Shown here: piece by piece, positions 44,180 through 54,200 of the stretch | Numbering within the stretch: position 1 is the stretch's first letter | Layout of the letters: every line of letters starts with the position of its first letter | DNA from: Streptosporangium violaceochromogenes | GTDB lineage: Bacteria; Actinomycetota; Actinomycetes; Streptosporangiales; Streptosporangiaceae | DNA: 64,000 nt | Assembly (NCBI RefSeq): GCF_014654615.1 | Contig: NZ_BNBB01000001.1 | Location: 62,001-126,000 of the forward strand | Direction of reading: 5' to 3' | The notes under the pieces: model-generated | The model's input: the letters and a program-made list of their open reading frames with translations, nothing else | Told to the model about the DNA's origin: nothing | Databases searched by the model: none | Translations under genes and position numbers: made by a program

Positions 44180-45958
44180 ATGACCGAACGGAAGGTGGCG
44201 GGCCGCTATCGCCTGCTCGAACCCATCGGCGAGGGCGGGATGGGCGTCGTCTGGCGCTCCCACGACGAGCTTCTCGACCGGGTCGTGGCGATCAAGGAGG
44301 TCCGTCACCGCGGCGTCGACGACGCCGCGCGCGCGGACCTGAACCGCCGGACGATCCGGGAGGCCAGGAGCGCCGGGCGGCTCGACCACCCGTCCGTGAT
44401 CGTCGTGCACGACGTGGTCGAGGAGGACGGCCGGCCCTGGATCGTCATGCAGCTCGTCCGGTCCCGCTCGCTGGGCGCGGTCGTCCGCCGGGAGGGGCCG
44501 CTGCCGCCCGCGCGGGTGGCCTCGGTCGGGCTGCACGTGCTGGGCGCGCTGCGGGCCGCGCACGCCGCCGGGGTGCTGCACCGCGACGTCAAGCCGGAGA
44601 ACGTCCTGCTGGCCGACGACGGCCGGGTGGTGCTGACCGACTTCGGCATCGCCTCGATGACGCAGGAGAGCGGGATCACCCGGACCGGCGGGATGGTCGG
44701 CACCCCGGCGTTCCTGCCCCCGGAGCGGCTGCACGGCCTGCCCGCCACCCCCGAGTCCGACCTGTGGTCCCTGGGCGCGACGCTGTACGCGGCGTTGGAG
44801 GGCCGGCCACCGTTCGAGCGCGCCACGGCCGCCGCGACCATGATGGCCGTCCTGCAGGGCGAGCCCGCCCCCATGCGCCACGCCGGAGCCCTCCCAGCGG
44901 TGATCACCGGCCTGATGGTCAGGGAGCCCGTCGCCCGGATGAGCGCCGACGAGGCCGAGGCCCTGCTCGCCCAGGCCTCCTCGGGCCGCGCCACCGAGCA
45001 CCCCGACACCCCCACGCGGTATGGCGGAGCGGCACGGCGGCACGATCCCGCCCGACCCCCCGAGTGGTACGGCGAGCCACGGCACTCAAACAATCCCATA
45101 CACCCCGAAGCAGCACCTCACCGGGGTGATCCGGCCTGGTCCGCCGAGCCGGCACGGCACGGCGGCACGGCGCCCGGCGTCCCCTCCCGCGACGGCCCCA
45201 CCCGCGACGGAGGGTTCCCCGCCGCCGGGGGCGGGCCCCTGGGGCCTCCCAGGACCGGGATCAGGCGGCCGGGCGCCGGGCGGCTCGCGCTCGCGGCGGG
45301 GGTGCCGGCGCTCGCCGTGGCGATCGGGGTCGGCGGATGGCTGATGTTCCGGGAGACCGGAACGGTGCGGAGGCCGCCGGTCGCGGCCGGCTCCCCCGGC
45401 GGGACGACCTCCTCCGCCCGGCCGCCCGAAAGCCCCGGCCCCGGCCCCGGCACGTCCTCCCCCCGGGTGTCCCCGCCGGTGTCCACCCCGGTGCCCACGC
45501 CGGAGGCCGGCCCCCGGCTTCCGGAGGGCTGGCGGCGCTACCGGGACCCGGTCATGGGCTTCACCGTCGGACTTCCGGCCGGCTGGAGCGGCAAGCGCTT
45601 CTCCGGCCGCGACAGGGTGGAGTTCCGGGCCCCGGGAGGCCGCGCCTTCCTGTGGATCGAGTCCACCGAGGACCCCGAGACCCACCCGGTCAGGCACTGG
45701 GAGAAGGTGGAGCGGGGCGGCCTGGCCAGGAAGATCTGGCCGGGCTACGAACGCCGGGGCATCACCCCCTTGCGCTATCTGGGGGGGCCGGCCGCCGACT
45801 GGGAGTTCACCTACCTGCGGAACGGGGTCGCGACCCATGTCCTGGACCGGGGGTTCCGCACCTCCTCGGGCCGCCCCTACGCGATCTACTGGGAGAGTCC
45901 GGAGGCCGAGTGGGACCGGACGTTCTTCGACGGGTTCACAGAGACCTTCCGGCCCTGA
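44180..45958 (+). CDS. Receptor-like Ser/Thr protein kinase with extracytoplasmic domain (2)
   Basis: 592 residues. Kinase: GEGGMG, Lys39, HRDVKPEN, DFG and GTPAFLPPE. Linker about 275-370, one membrane helix (about 373-392), Pro-rich spacer, then a domain (about 445-592) homologous to that of the first kinase (GFTVGLPAGW, AADWEFTY, YAIYW..PEAEWDRTFFDGFTETF). The pair is a tandem duplication. A TACGAT box at 44149-44154 and AAGGA before the ATG suggest that it can be expressed separately. Confidence 0.9.
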   Translation: MTERKVAGRYRLLEPIGEGGMGVVWRSHDELLDRVVAIKEVRHRGVDDAARADLNRRTIREARSAGRLDHPSVIVVHDVVEEDGRPWIVMQLVRSRSLGAVVRREGPLPPARVASVGLHVLGALRAAHAAGVLHRDVKPENVLLADDGRVVLTDFGIASMTQESGITRTGGMVGTPAFLPPERLHGLPATPESDLWSLGATLYAALEGRPPFERATAAATMMAVLQGEPAPMRHAGALPAVITGLMVREPVARMSADEAEALLAQASSGRATEHPDTPTRYGGAARRHDPARPPEWYGEPRHSNNPIHPEAAPHRGDPAWSAEPARHGGTAPGVPSRDGPTRDGGFPAAGGGPLGPPRTGIRRPGAGRLALAAGVPALAVAIGVGGWLMFRETGTVRRPPVAAGSPGGTTSSARPPESPGPGPGTSSPRVSPPVSTPVPTPEAGPRLPEGWRRYRDPVMGFTVGLPAGWSGKRFSGRDRVEFRAPGGRAFLWIESTEDPETHPVRHWEKVERGGLARKIWPGYERRGITPLRYLGGPAADWEFTYLRNGVATHVLDRGFRTSSGRPYAIYWESPEAEWDRTFFDGFTETFRP

Positions 45959-46038
45959 CGGCGGGCGGCCGGGAGCCCCAGGCACGGCTCATCCGCCCGG
46001 GTATCGGCAAGACCGGAAAATCTCGGGGATGACGAACG

Positions 46039-46044
46039 TAATCT
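46039..46044 (+). promoter_or_regulatory. Putative -10 box for leaderless azlC
   Basis: TAATCT is 7 nt before the ATG at 46052, with no ribosome site between. Confidence 0.45.
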
Positions 46045-46051
46045 CATTCTC

Positions 46052-46732
46052 ATGGAGAAGTCCACACGCTCCGCAGCGATCAGAGACGGCCTGGGGGTGG
46101 GGGTGGCCGTGGGACTGGCCGGGCTGGCGTTCGGCGCCACCGCGGTCACCTCGGGTCTGAGCGTCGCCCAGGCGTGCGCCCTGAGCCTGTTCGCCTTCAC
46201 CGGCGCCTCGCAGTTCGCCATGGCCGGCGTCGTCGCGGGCGGCGGCAGCCTGCTGGCCGGCACGGCGGGCGCGCTGCTTCTGGGCGTCCGCAACGGCCTG
46301 TACGGTCTGCGCATGGCCGACCTGCTGGGCGTCCGGGGCCGGCGCGCGCTCCCGATCGCCCACGGGGTGATCGACGAGACGACCGCGGTGGCGCTGGCCC
46401 AGCCCGACAGGGAGTCGGCCAGGACCGGCTTCCTCGTCACGTTCGTCAGCCTCTATCTGGTCTGGAACCTCACCACCCTGATCGGCTCGGCGGGCACCTC
46501 CTGGGTGGCCGACCCGGCCGCGCTGGGCCTGGACGTGGTGGGCCCGGCGACGTTCCTGGCCATCCTGTGGCCCCGGCTCACCGGGAACGATCCACAGAGC
46601 CGTACGCTGCGGCTGATCGCGGCGGGCGGGGCGGCGGTCGCGCTGGCCGCGACCCCGTTCACCCCGCCGGGCGTGCCCGTGCTCGTCGCCGCGACGGCCG
46701 TACTCGCCGTGATCCTGAGGAGGAGCCGATGA
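46052..46732 (+). CDS. azlC: Branched-chain amino acid exporter, large subunit (AzlC family)
   Basis: 226 residues, about seven helices. Family features: GLAGLAFGATAVTSGLSVAQAC, FAFTGASQFAMAGV, GVRNGLYGLRMADLLG. With AzlD it forms the LIV-E type exporter of branched-chain amino acids or analogues. The stop overlaps the azlD start (ATGA). Confidence 0.9.
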   Translation: MEKSTRSAAIRDGLGVGVAVGLAGLAFGATAVTSGLSVAQACALSLFAFTGASQFAMAGVVAGGGSLLAGTAGALLLGVRNGLYGLRMADLLGVRGRRALPIAHGVIDETTAVALAQPDRESARTGFLVTFVSLYLVWNLTTLIGSAGTSWVADPAALGLDVVGPATFLAILWPRLTGNDPQSRTLRLIAAGGAAVALAATPFTPPGVPVLVAATAVLAVILRRSR

Positions 46733-47043
46733 ACGACGTGTGGTGGGCGGTCCTGGCCACCTGCGCGGGGTGCTACGCGCTGAAGCTGGCCGGGCTGTCG
46801 GCGCCGCGCAAGGTGCTCGACCATCCGGGGGTGCAGCGGTTCGCGGCGCTGGTGCCGGTGGCGCTGCTGGCCGCGCTGATCGCGGTGCAGACCTTCGCCC
46901 ACGGCCGCTCCCTTCACCTGGACTGGCCGCGCACCACGGGGCTGGGCGCGGCCGTCGTGGCGCTGCTGCTGCGCGCGCCGTTCCTGGTGGTGCTGACCGC
47001 GGCGGCCGTCGTGACCGCCGCGCTGCGCTGGCTGGCCGCCTGA
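46729..47043 (+). CDS. azlD: AzlD-family membrane subunit
   Basis: 104 residues, four helices, ATG 46729-46731 after GAGGAGG. The family pattern CAGCYALKLAGLSAPRKVLDHPGVQRFAALVPVALLAALIA is present. Small partner of AzlC. It ends 7 bp before the CCCCGT repeat. Confidence 0.9.
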   Translation: MNDVWWAVLATCAGCYALKLAGLSAPRKVLDHPGVQRFAALVPVALLAALIAVQTFAHGRSLHLDWPRTTGLGAAVVALLLRAPFLVVLTAAAVVTAALRWLAA

Positions 47044-47050
47044 CCGGGCC

Positions 47051-47140
47051 CCCCGTCCCCGTCCCCGTCCCCGTCCCCGTCCCCGTCCCCGTCCCCGTCC
47101 CCGTCCCCGTCCCCGTCCCCGTCCCCGTCCCCGTCCCCGA
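47051..47140. repeat. Hexanucleotide tandem repeat, 14 CCCCGT units
   Basis: Fourteen perfect CCCCGT units plus a closing CCCCGA, directly after azlD. The minus strand reads (GGGGAC)n, which can form stacked G-quadruplexes. Beyond it, CGCCCGCGTAGAGC-like sequence occurs twice (near 47170 and 47200). Confidence 0.95.
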
Positions 47141-47231
47141 AGGATCCTCGCGGTCCGTCGCGTCTCCCCCGCCCGCGTAGAGCCCCGCCTCCGTAAAACC
47201 TCGCCCGCGTAGAGCGACATCGCCCCCCTCC

Positions 47232-47250
47232 TTGTCATACGTCGTGACAA
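47232..47250. promoter_or_regulatory. Palindromic operator before the third kinase
   Basis: TTGTCA (47232-47237) and TGACAA (47245-47250) flank TACGTCG. The size fits a TetR- or MarR-type dimer site. It is 38 nt before the kinase ATG. Confidence 0.5.
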
Positions 47251-47288
47251 ATCGGATTGTCTGCCGCGTTCACGGGTAGGCGGGGCGC

Positions 47289-48854
47289 ATGTCCGACTCT
47301 GAAGAGATCATCGGTGCCCGCTACCGGCTGCTGGAGCACATCGGACGGGGTGGCATGGGCACCGTCTGGCGGGCGAGGGACGAAATACTCGGCCGGGACG
47401 TGGCGGTCAAGGAGGTCACCCCTCCGGACCTGTCGAGCCCGGACCACGAGGCGTTCACCGTACGGACTCTCAGGGAGGCGCGCGCCGCCGGCCGGATCGG
47501 CCACCCCGGCGTCGCGACGGTCTACGACGTGTTCGAGGAGCGCGGGCGCCCGTGGATCGTCATGCAACTGGTGGAGTCGCGGACCCTCGGGGCGGTGATC
47601 AGGGAGGACGGCCCGCTGCCCCCGGCGCGGGTGGCGCGGATCGGGCTGGAGGTGCTCGGGGCGCTGGTCGCCGCCCACCGCGTGGGCGTGCTGCACCGGG
47701 ACGTCAAGCCCGACAACGTGCTGCTGGCCAGGGACGGCCGGGCCGTGCTGACCGACTTCGGGATCGCGGTCGTCGACGGCGACTCGTCGGTGACCAGGAC
47801 CGGCGCCCTCATCGGCACCCCGGCGTTCATCGCGCCGGAGCGGGCGAGCGGGGGCCACGCGGAGCTCGCCTCCGACCTGTGGTCGCTGGGTGTGACGCTC
47901 TACACCGCGGTCGAGGGACACCCCCCCTTCGAACGCCCCCACCCCCTGGCGACGCTCAGCGCGGTCATGCACGAGGAGCCGGCTCCGCTCAGGCGCGCCG
48001 GCCCGCTGGGACCGGTGATCTACGGCCTGCTCCGCAAGGACCCCTCACGGCGTATGTCGGCCCAGGAGGCACAGCTCCACCTGCGGGCGATCGCCAGTGG
48101 GGTCCCGCCGCAGGCCACCGCTCCGATCGAACTGCCCGCCCCCGCCCCGGCGGCCGGGCGGACCTCCGGGAGCCCCGCCGCGACGGCCGCCCGCCCGGCG
48201 CGGGGCACACCCGCCCCCGCTCGCGGGCGGCGTCCCGCGGTGGCGGCCGTGATCGCGGCGGTGCTCGCGGTCACCACCACGGCGGGCGGCGCGGCCTGGG
48301 TCGCCATGACCTCCGCTCCCCCCTCCGCCGAGGTGCCCGCGGCGCGGGTCCCGTCCGGGGACACGCCCGAGACCGGCCGTGCGGAGCCGTCCGCGAGGAA
48401 GGACACGGCGGCGCCCGGCGCCGGGCGTGGCCGGGCGCGGAACGTCACCCCGGCCGGGCCGAGCGTCTCGGAGAACGATCCGGGCCGCTCGGCGGAGGGT
48501 CCGGGCCGCTCGGACGACGGACGGGACGGCTCCGGCGGGAACGACCGGACCCCGGCGGACGACCGGCCGGATACCTCCGCCGGTGAAAGGCGCGCGCGTG
48601 ACTCCGGCGGGACCTCCAAGGGCGACCGCACGGATGAGGACCCCGGAAAGGGGCGGGGCCGCGAAGGCGGTGACGGCCACAACGACGGGAAGATCCCCGG
48701 AAGCGGCGGGGAGACGGACGGCGGAGCGGAGAAGGGCTCCGGCGACGCGGGCGGCGAGGACGCGTCCGGCGCGGAGCCGTCCGGCCCGGCCGACCCCGGC
48801 GACGGACCGCCCGGGCCCCTGGCCGGGGCGCCCAACGGCCCGGAGCACCCCTGA
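47289..48854 (+). CDS. Ser/Thr protein kinase with disordered extracytoplasmic tail (3)
   Basis: 521 residues. Kinase 12-270 with GRGGMG, Lys41, HRDVKPDN, DFG, GTPAFIAPE. One membrane helix (about 319-340). The outer part (about 341-521) is Gly/Asp/Arg/Ser-rich, low complexity, and lacks the folded domain of the two upstream kinases. The kinase part is clearly their paralogue. A palindromic operator and a GC-rich repeat precede it. Confidence 0.9.
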   Translation: MSDSEEIIGARYRLLEHIGRGGMGTVWRARDEILGRDVAVKEVTPPDLSSPDHEAFTVRTLREARAAGRIGHPGVATVYDVFEERGRPWIVMQLVESRTLGAVIREDGPLPPARVARIGLEVLGALVAAHRVGVLHRDVKPDNVLLARDGRAVLTDFGIAVVDGDSSVTRTGALIGTPAFIAPERASGGHAELASDLWSLGVTLYTAVEGHPPFERPHPLATLSAVMHEEPAPLRRAGPLGPVIYGLLRKDPSRRMSAQEAQLHLRAIASGVPPQATAPIELPAPAPAAGRTSGSPAATAARPARGTPAPARGRRPAVAAVIAAVLAVTTTAGGAAWVAMTSAPPSAEVPAARVPSGDTPETGRAEPSARKDTAAPGAGRGRARNVTPAGPSVSENDPGRSAEGPGRSDDGRDGSGGNDRTPADDRPDTSAGERRARDSGGTSKGDRTDEDPGKGRGREGGDGHNDGKIPGSGGETDGGAEKGSGDAGGEDASGAEPSGPADPGDGPPGPLAGAPNGPEHP

Positions 48855-48918
48855 CGAGGGCGCGACCGGGCACGGGGTGGGCAATGAGACGGGCACGAAA
48901 CGGGCATGGCCCGGAGGC

Positions 48919-49848
48919 TCAGGACTCGTCGGCGACGGCCTTCAGGGCATGGGCCAGGTCGTCGGGGTAGCCGGCCTCGAAGAGGACCCACTCACCGCTC
49001 ACCGGGTGCTCGAAGGCCAGGGAGACGGCGTGCAGCCACTGCCGGGCGACGCCCAGGCGCGCGGCCAGTGTGGGGTCGGCGCCGTACATCAGGTCGCCGA
49101 CGCACGGATGACGCAGCGCCGCCATGTGGACCCGGATCTGGTGGGTCCGCCCGGTCTCCAGCCTGATGTCGAGCAGTGAGGCGGCGCGGAAGGCCTCGAT
49201 CGTGTCGTAGTGGGTGACCGACTCCTTGCCGCCGGCGACCACGGCGAACCGGCCGTCACCGGAGGGATGACGGTCAATGGGCGCGTCGACGGTGCCGCGC
49301 AGCGGATCGGGGTGCCCCTGCACCAGCGCGTGGTAGCGCTTGTCGACCGTACGCTCCTTGAAGGCCCGCTTCAGCCGTGAGTAGGCGTGCTCGCTCTTGG
49401 CCACGACCATGGCGCCGGTGGTGTTGGCGTCCAGGCGGTGCACGACGCCCTGCCGTTCCGCCGCGCCGCTGGTCGCCACCCGGTGGCCGGTGCCCAGCAG
49501 GCCGCCGATCACCGTCGGCCCCGTCCAGCCGGTGGTGGGGTGGGCGGCCACGCCGACGGGCTTGTTGACGACGACGATGTCGTCGTCCTCGTACAGGATC
49601 CGCATGCCCGGGACCGGCTCGGCGACCGGCAGGGGAGCGGCGGGCGGCGGCGGCAGGGTGACGTCCAGCCACGCGCCCGCGCGGACACGGTCGGACTTGA
49701 CGGCGGGTGAGCCGTCCACCAGTACCTCCCCCCCGGCGACCAGCTCGGCCGCGCGGGTGCGCGAGAGGCCGAAGAGGCGGGAGAGCGCGGCGTCGAGGCG
49801 CTCGCCCTCCAGCCCGTCGGGGACGGGAAGGCTGCGCCGCTCAGTCAT
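48919..49848 (-). CDS. RluA/RluD-family 23S rRNA pseudouridine synthase
   Basis: 309 residues. S4 RNA-binding domain (about 14-75) then the synthase core with the catalytic Asp in [20 protein letters not shown] and [12 protein letters not shown]. The motif is usually HRLDxDTSG; NTTG is a small variation. RluD-like by neighbourhood with lspA, as in many bacteria. The start overlaps the lspA stop by 8 bp. Confidence 0.93.
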   Translation of the reverse strand: MTERRSLPVPDGLEGERLDAALSRLFGLSRTRAAELVAGGEVLVDGSPAVKSDRVRAGAWLDVTLPPPPAAPLPVAEPVPGMRILYEDDDIVVVNKPVGVAAHPTTGWTGPTVIGGLLGTGHRVATSGAAERQGVVHRLDANTTGAMVVAKSEHAYSRLKRAFKERTVDKRYHALVQGHPDPLRGTVDAPIDRHPSGDGRFAVVAGGKESVTHYDTIEAFRAASLLDIRLETGRTHQIRVHMAALRHPCVGDLMYGADPTLAARLGVARQWLHAVSLAFEHPVSGEWVLFEAGYPDDLAHALKAVADES

Positions 49849-50392
49849 CGCTCTTCTCTTCCCCGTCGTGGGTGCCGTCGATCTGATACCCCCGCCAGGC
49901 GAGGAAGACGGCCAGGATCCCGCCGCAGACGATCGCCGAGTCGGCGACGTTGAAGACCGGGAAGCGACCCGGGAACGCCTCGATGAAGTCGACCACGTGC
50001 CCCTGGAGCCCCCCGGGGTACCGGAAGACCCTGTCGGTCAGATTTCCCAGCGCCCCGCCGAGCATCAGGCCGAGCGTGATCGCCCAGGGCACGCTGCGCA
50101 GGTTGCGCGCGGTGCGCAGGATGGCGATCACGACCCCGGTGGCGATGACGGTGAAGACGATGGTCATGCCGGTGCCGATGCTGAAGGCCGCCCCCGCGTT
50201 GAAGATCACCCGAAGCTGGAGCAGCCCGGGGATCAGCACCACCGGCTCCCTGCCTTCGAGGGTCTTCAGCATGACGGTCTTGGTCAGCAGGTCAAGGCCG
50301 TAGACGACCACCGCCAGGATCGCCAGGACGGTCACCCGCCGCGCCGCCGGCGGTGCCGCCGCCGGCTCCCCGGCGACGGCACCGCCGGTCAG
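49841..50392 (-). CDS. lspA: Lipoprotein signal peptidase (signal peptidase II)
   Basis: 183 residues if the CTG at 50390-50392 is the start. The two catalytic Asp lie in [14 protein letters not shown] and FPVFNVADS; four membrane helices; LDLLTK in helix 1. It cuts the signal peptide from diacylated prolipoproteins after Lgt. No ATG is in phase near the family start. CTG overlaps the upstream stop (CTGA) with GGGAGGAG 5 nt before. The alternatives are GTG at 50335, which trims the Arg-rich tail, or ATG at 50488, which runs 100 bp into the previous gene. Confidence 0.88.
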   Translation of the reverse strand: MTGGAVAGEPAAAPPAARRVTVLAILAVVVYGLDLLTKTVMLKTLEGREPVVLIPGLLQLRVIFNAGAAFSIGTGMTIVFTVIATGVVIAILRTARNLRSVPWAITLGLMLGGALGNLTDRVFRYPGGLQGHVVDFIEAFPGRFPVFNVADSAIVCGGILAVFLAWRGYQIDGTHDGEEKSDD

Positions 50393-50808
50393 CGGCGCTC
50401 CTCCCGCTGCTTGCAGGCCACGCACAGCGTCGCCCTCGGGAACGCCTGGAGGCGTTCCTTTCCGATCGGCTTGTGGCACGATTCGCACACTCCGTAAGTC
50501 CCCGCGTCGATCCGGGCGATCGCTCGCTCGTTCTGCGCGACCAGGTCGCGTGAATTCAGGGTAAGGGCGATCTCGCGTTCCCGCTCATACGTCCGGGCAC
50601 CGGCGTCGGCCTGATCGTCCCCCGCGCCGTCGGTGACGTCGCTCGACGCGATCTCGCTCTCCGCCCTGGCGATCTCGTGGTTCAACTCGTCGATCTCCCG
50701 GGCCAGCCGCTCGCGGACGTCCGCGAGTTCCCTGGCCGACCAGGTGACGGGGGTACCGTCCTCCAGCGGCGCTACCGCGCTACCGTCCGCGCGTGCTGTC
50801 GCGGCCAT
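50389..50808 (-). CDS. DksA/TraR C4 zinc-finger protein
   Basis: 139 residues: a coiled coil (about 25-65) and a C-terminal zinc finger CESCHKPIGKERLQAFPRATLCVAC. TraR/DksA proteins bind the RNA polymerase secondary channel; whether this one does is not shown. A near-ideal AAGGAGG is 5 nt before the ATG. Followed by lspA with overlap. A TATAAG box (complement of 50874-50879) upstream may be the -10. Confidence 0.9.
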   Translation of the reverse strand: MAATARADGSAVAPLEDGTPVTWSARELADVRERLAREIDELNHEIARAESEIASSDVTDGAGDDQADAGARTYEREREIALTLNSRDLVAQNERAIARIDAGTYGVCESCHKPIGKERLQAFPRATLCVACKQREERR

Positions 50809-51009
50809 GGCGGCCTCCTTGCTCGAATCGAACCTCGTCCGGTGTGGTGATACGGTGCGGGCAGCTTAGGTCTCTTATAACGGAACGGCAAACGACCCGC
50901 CGAGGTGTTTACCACTCCCGTAACATGCGGCCCCCTCTCCCGAATTCCGCCTCCGGCCTCGATATTCGGGGAAGCTTCTCCCCGGCCGTTGCGTTATGGT
51001 GTGAGCCTG

Positions 51010-51270
51010 CAAGGCGTTGATGGGGACGACTACCTCCGAGCCCCTCGCGTGAGCGACCCGGGGACGGTGCGAGCCCGGGGCGATGCCCGGAGGGAAAATC
51101 ACCCCTGAGCCGCCGGAAGAACGGTCGCCCAGACTCAGTAGAACCGGCAGCGGAACCCGAAGGAAGAGGGCCTCTCCCGAACGGAAGGCCAAGGAGGGTG
51201 GTACCGCGGGGCCCGCAGGGTCTCGTCCCTCCACGCCCCTGCCAGCGCCAGCGTGGAGGTCCCGCCCGTC
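51010..51270 (+). promoter_or_regulatory. T-box riboswitch (translational type) for ileS
   Basis: The T-box core GGGTGGTACCGCGGG (51196-51210) is canonical. GGAGGG (51193-51198) can pair with CCCTCC (51227-51232) to form the antisequestrator. Alternatively CCTCCACGC (51228-51236) pairs with GCGTGGAGG (51251-51259), which holds the ileS ribosome site. Upstream, CCCGGGGACGGTGCGAGCCCGGG is the conserved second stem and AGTAGAACCGGC the region before the T-box. No terminator T-tract exists, so control should act on translation. I could not assign the specifier codon with certainty. Confidence 0.9.
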
Positions 51271-54200
51271 ATGTCCGCCTATTTCCGCTCTCTTCCCGCG
51301 CAGGTCGACCTGCCCGCGCTCGAACATGAGGTGCTCGGCCGCTGGCGGGACGGCAAGATCTTCGAGCGTTCGGTCGAGCGGAACGCCGACGGCCCCAACT
51401 GGGTCTTCTACGAGGGTCCCCCCACCGCGAACGGCATGCCCGGCGTGCACCACGTCGAGGCGCGCGTCTTCAAGGACCTCTTCCCCCGTTACCGGTCGAT
51501 GCGGGGCTACAACGTCCCCCGCAAGGCCGGCTGGGACTGCCACGGCCTGCCGGTCGAGGTCAGCGTGGAGAAGGAACTCGGCCTCTCCGGCAAGAAGGAC
51601 ATCGAGGCGTACGGCATCGCCGCGTTCAACGCCCGCTGCCGCGAGTCGGTGCTGCGGCACGTGGACGCCTTCGAGGAGATGACCGAGCGGATGGGGTACT
51701 GGATCGACCTGTCCCAGGCCTACCGCACGATGGACCCCTCCTACGTGGAGTCCGTCTGGTGGTCGCTCAAGGTCGTCTTCGACAAGGGCCTCCTCACCCG
51801 CGACTTCCGCATCACCCCCTACTGCCCCCGCTGCGGCACCGGCCTGTCCGACCACGAGCTGGGGCAGCCCGGCGGCTACGAGACCGTCACCAGCCCCTCG
51901 GTCTACGTGCGCATGCCCGCCACCTCCGGCCCGCTCGCCGACCTCGGCGCCTCGCTGCTGATCTGGACCACCACCCCCTGGACCCTGGTCTCCAACACGG
52001 CGGTGGCCGTCCACCCCGAGGTGACCTACGTCGCGGCGCGCCCGGCGGGCTCCGGCGAGGTGCTGGTGGTCGCCGAACCGCTCCTGGCCTCCGCACTCGG
52101 CGAGGGCGCCGAGGTGCTGGCCTCCTTCTCCGGCGCCGAGCTCGAACACACGGCCTACTCCCGCCCCTTCGACCTGGTCGACATCCCCGGCGCCCACTAC
52201 GTGGTGCTCGGCTCCTACGTCACCACCGAGGACGGCACCGGCCTGGTCCACCAGGCCCCCGCCTTCGGCGCCGACGACCTGACCACCTGCAAGCGGTACG
52301 GCCTGCCGGTGGTCAACCCGATCGGCCCCGACGGTCGCTTCCTCGACGACGTCCCCCAGGTCGGCGGCCTGTTCTTCAAGGACGCCGACGAGGACCTGAC
52401 CGCCGACCTCGCCCGGCGCGGCCTGCTCCACCGCGGCGGCCACTTCGAGCACAGCTACCCGCACTGCTGGCGCTGCCACACCGCGCTCCTGTACTACGCG
52501 CTGCCCGCCTGGTACATCCGCACCACCGCGATCAAGGAGCAGCTCCTCGCCGAGAACGAGAAGACCTCCTGGTACCCCGAGACGATCCAGTGGGGCCGCT
52601 ACGGCGAGTGGCTGCGCAACAACGTCGACTGGTCGCTGTCGCGCTCGCGCTACTGGGGAACGCCGCTGCCGCTGTGGGTCTGCTCGGCCGACGACTCCCA
52701 CGTCACCTGCGTCGGCTCGCTGGAGGAACTGGGCCGGATGTCCGGCCGGGACGTCTCCGGGCTCGACCCGCACCGCCCCTACGTCGACGACGTCACGCTG
52801 CCCTGCCCCACCTGCGGGGCCGAGGCGCGCCGCGTGCAGGACGTGATCGACGCCTGGTACGACTCGGGCTCGATGCCGTTCGCCCAGTGGGGCGCGCCCT
52901 ACCGCGACGCCGAGATGCTCGCCGAGGCCTACCCCGCGCAGTTCATCTGCGAGGCCACCGACCAGACGCGCGGCTGGTTCTACTCGCTGATGGCGGTCGG
53001 CACACTGGTCTTCGGCAGGTCGTCCTACGAGAACGTGCTCTGCCTCGGCCTGATCCTCGCCGAGGACGGCCGCAAGATGAGCAAGCACCTGGGCAACGTG
53101 CTGGAGCCCATCTCGCTGATGGACCGGCACGGCGCCGACGCGCTGCGCTGGTACATGGCCTGCGCGGGCTCGCCGTGGGCGGCCCGCCGGGTCGGGCACG
53201 CCGCCCTGGAGGAGATCGTCCGCAAGGTCCTGCTGACCTACTGGAACACCGCCTCGTTCTTCACCCTCTACGCCAACGCCGAGTCCTGGTCGCCCTCCGC
53301 CCTGCCCGAGGCACCCGCCCACGGCGAGCGCCCGCTCATCGACCGCTGGGCGCTGGCCGAGCTGCACCGCACGACGGCCGAGGTCACCGCGGCGCTGGAC
53401 GACTACGACACCGCCCGGGCCGGGCGGCGGCTGGCGGACTTCCTCGACGACCTGTCCAACTGGTACGTGCGGCGTTCCCGCCGCCGGTTCTGGTCCGGTG
53501 ACGCCGCGGCCTTCGCCACGCTGTACGAGTGTCTGGAGACGGTCACCCGCCTGATGGCGCCGGTGACGCCGTTCGTCACCGACTACGTCTGGGACGTGCT
53601 CCGCGACGCCGACGCCCCCGTCTCGGTCCACCTGGCCCCCTGGCCCTCGGTGCGGACCGATCTGCTGGACGACAGGCTGTCGGAGCGGATGGCGCTGGTC
53701 CGGCGCCTGGTGGAGCTGGGCCGCTCGGCCCGTGCCTCCAGCGGGGTGAAGACCCGTCAGCCGCTCGGCCGTGCCCTCGTCGGCGCCCGGGGCTGGGGGG
53801 CGCTCTCCCCCGAGCTGCGCGAACTGATCGCCGACGAGCTCAACGTGCAGCGGCTGGAGGATCTTTCGGGCATCGAGGCCGACCTGGTCTCGTTCACGGT
53901 CAAGCCCAACTTCCGGGCGCTGGGCAGGAGGTTCGGCTCACAGACCGCCTCGGTCGCCTCGGCCGTCTCCGCCGCCGACCCCGCCGAGCTGGCCCGCGCG
54001 CTCCGCTCGGGGACGACGGTGACGGTGGAGGCCGGTGAGCTGGGACCGGTGGAGCTGAGCGCCGAAGAGGTGATCGTCACCGAGCAGCCGAGGACCGGCT
54101 GGGCGGTGGAGACCGGGGCCGTGGACACCGGGACCGGCGAGACGATCGCCCTCGACCTGACCATCACCGACGAACTGCGCCGCTCCGGTCTGATCCGCGA

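Noticed and set aside
47051..47140. CCCCGT array as a CRISPR or coding repeat
   Set aside because: Units are 6 bp without spacers. The Pro-Val repeat it would encode is in a shadow frame with no start signal.
51091..51100. AUC at 51098-51100 as the T-box specifier
   Set aside because: It is plausible for isoleucine, but I could not place it in a Stem I loop, so it is not claimed.
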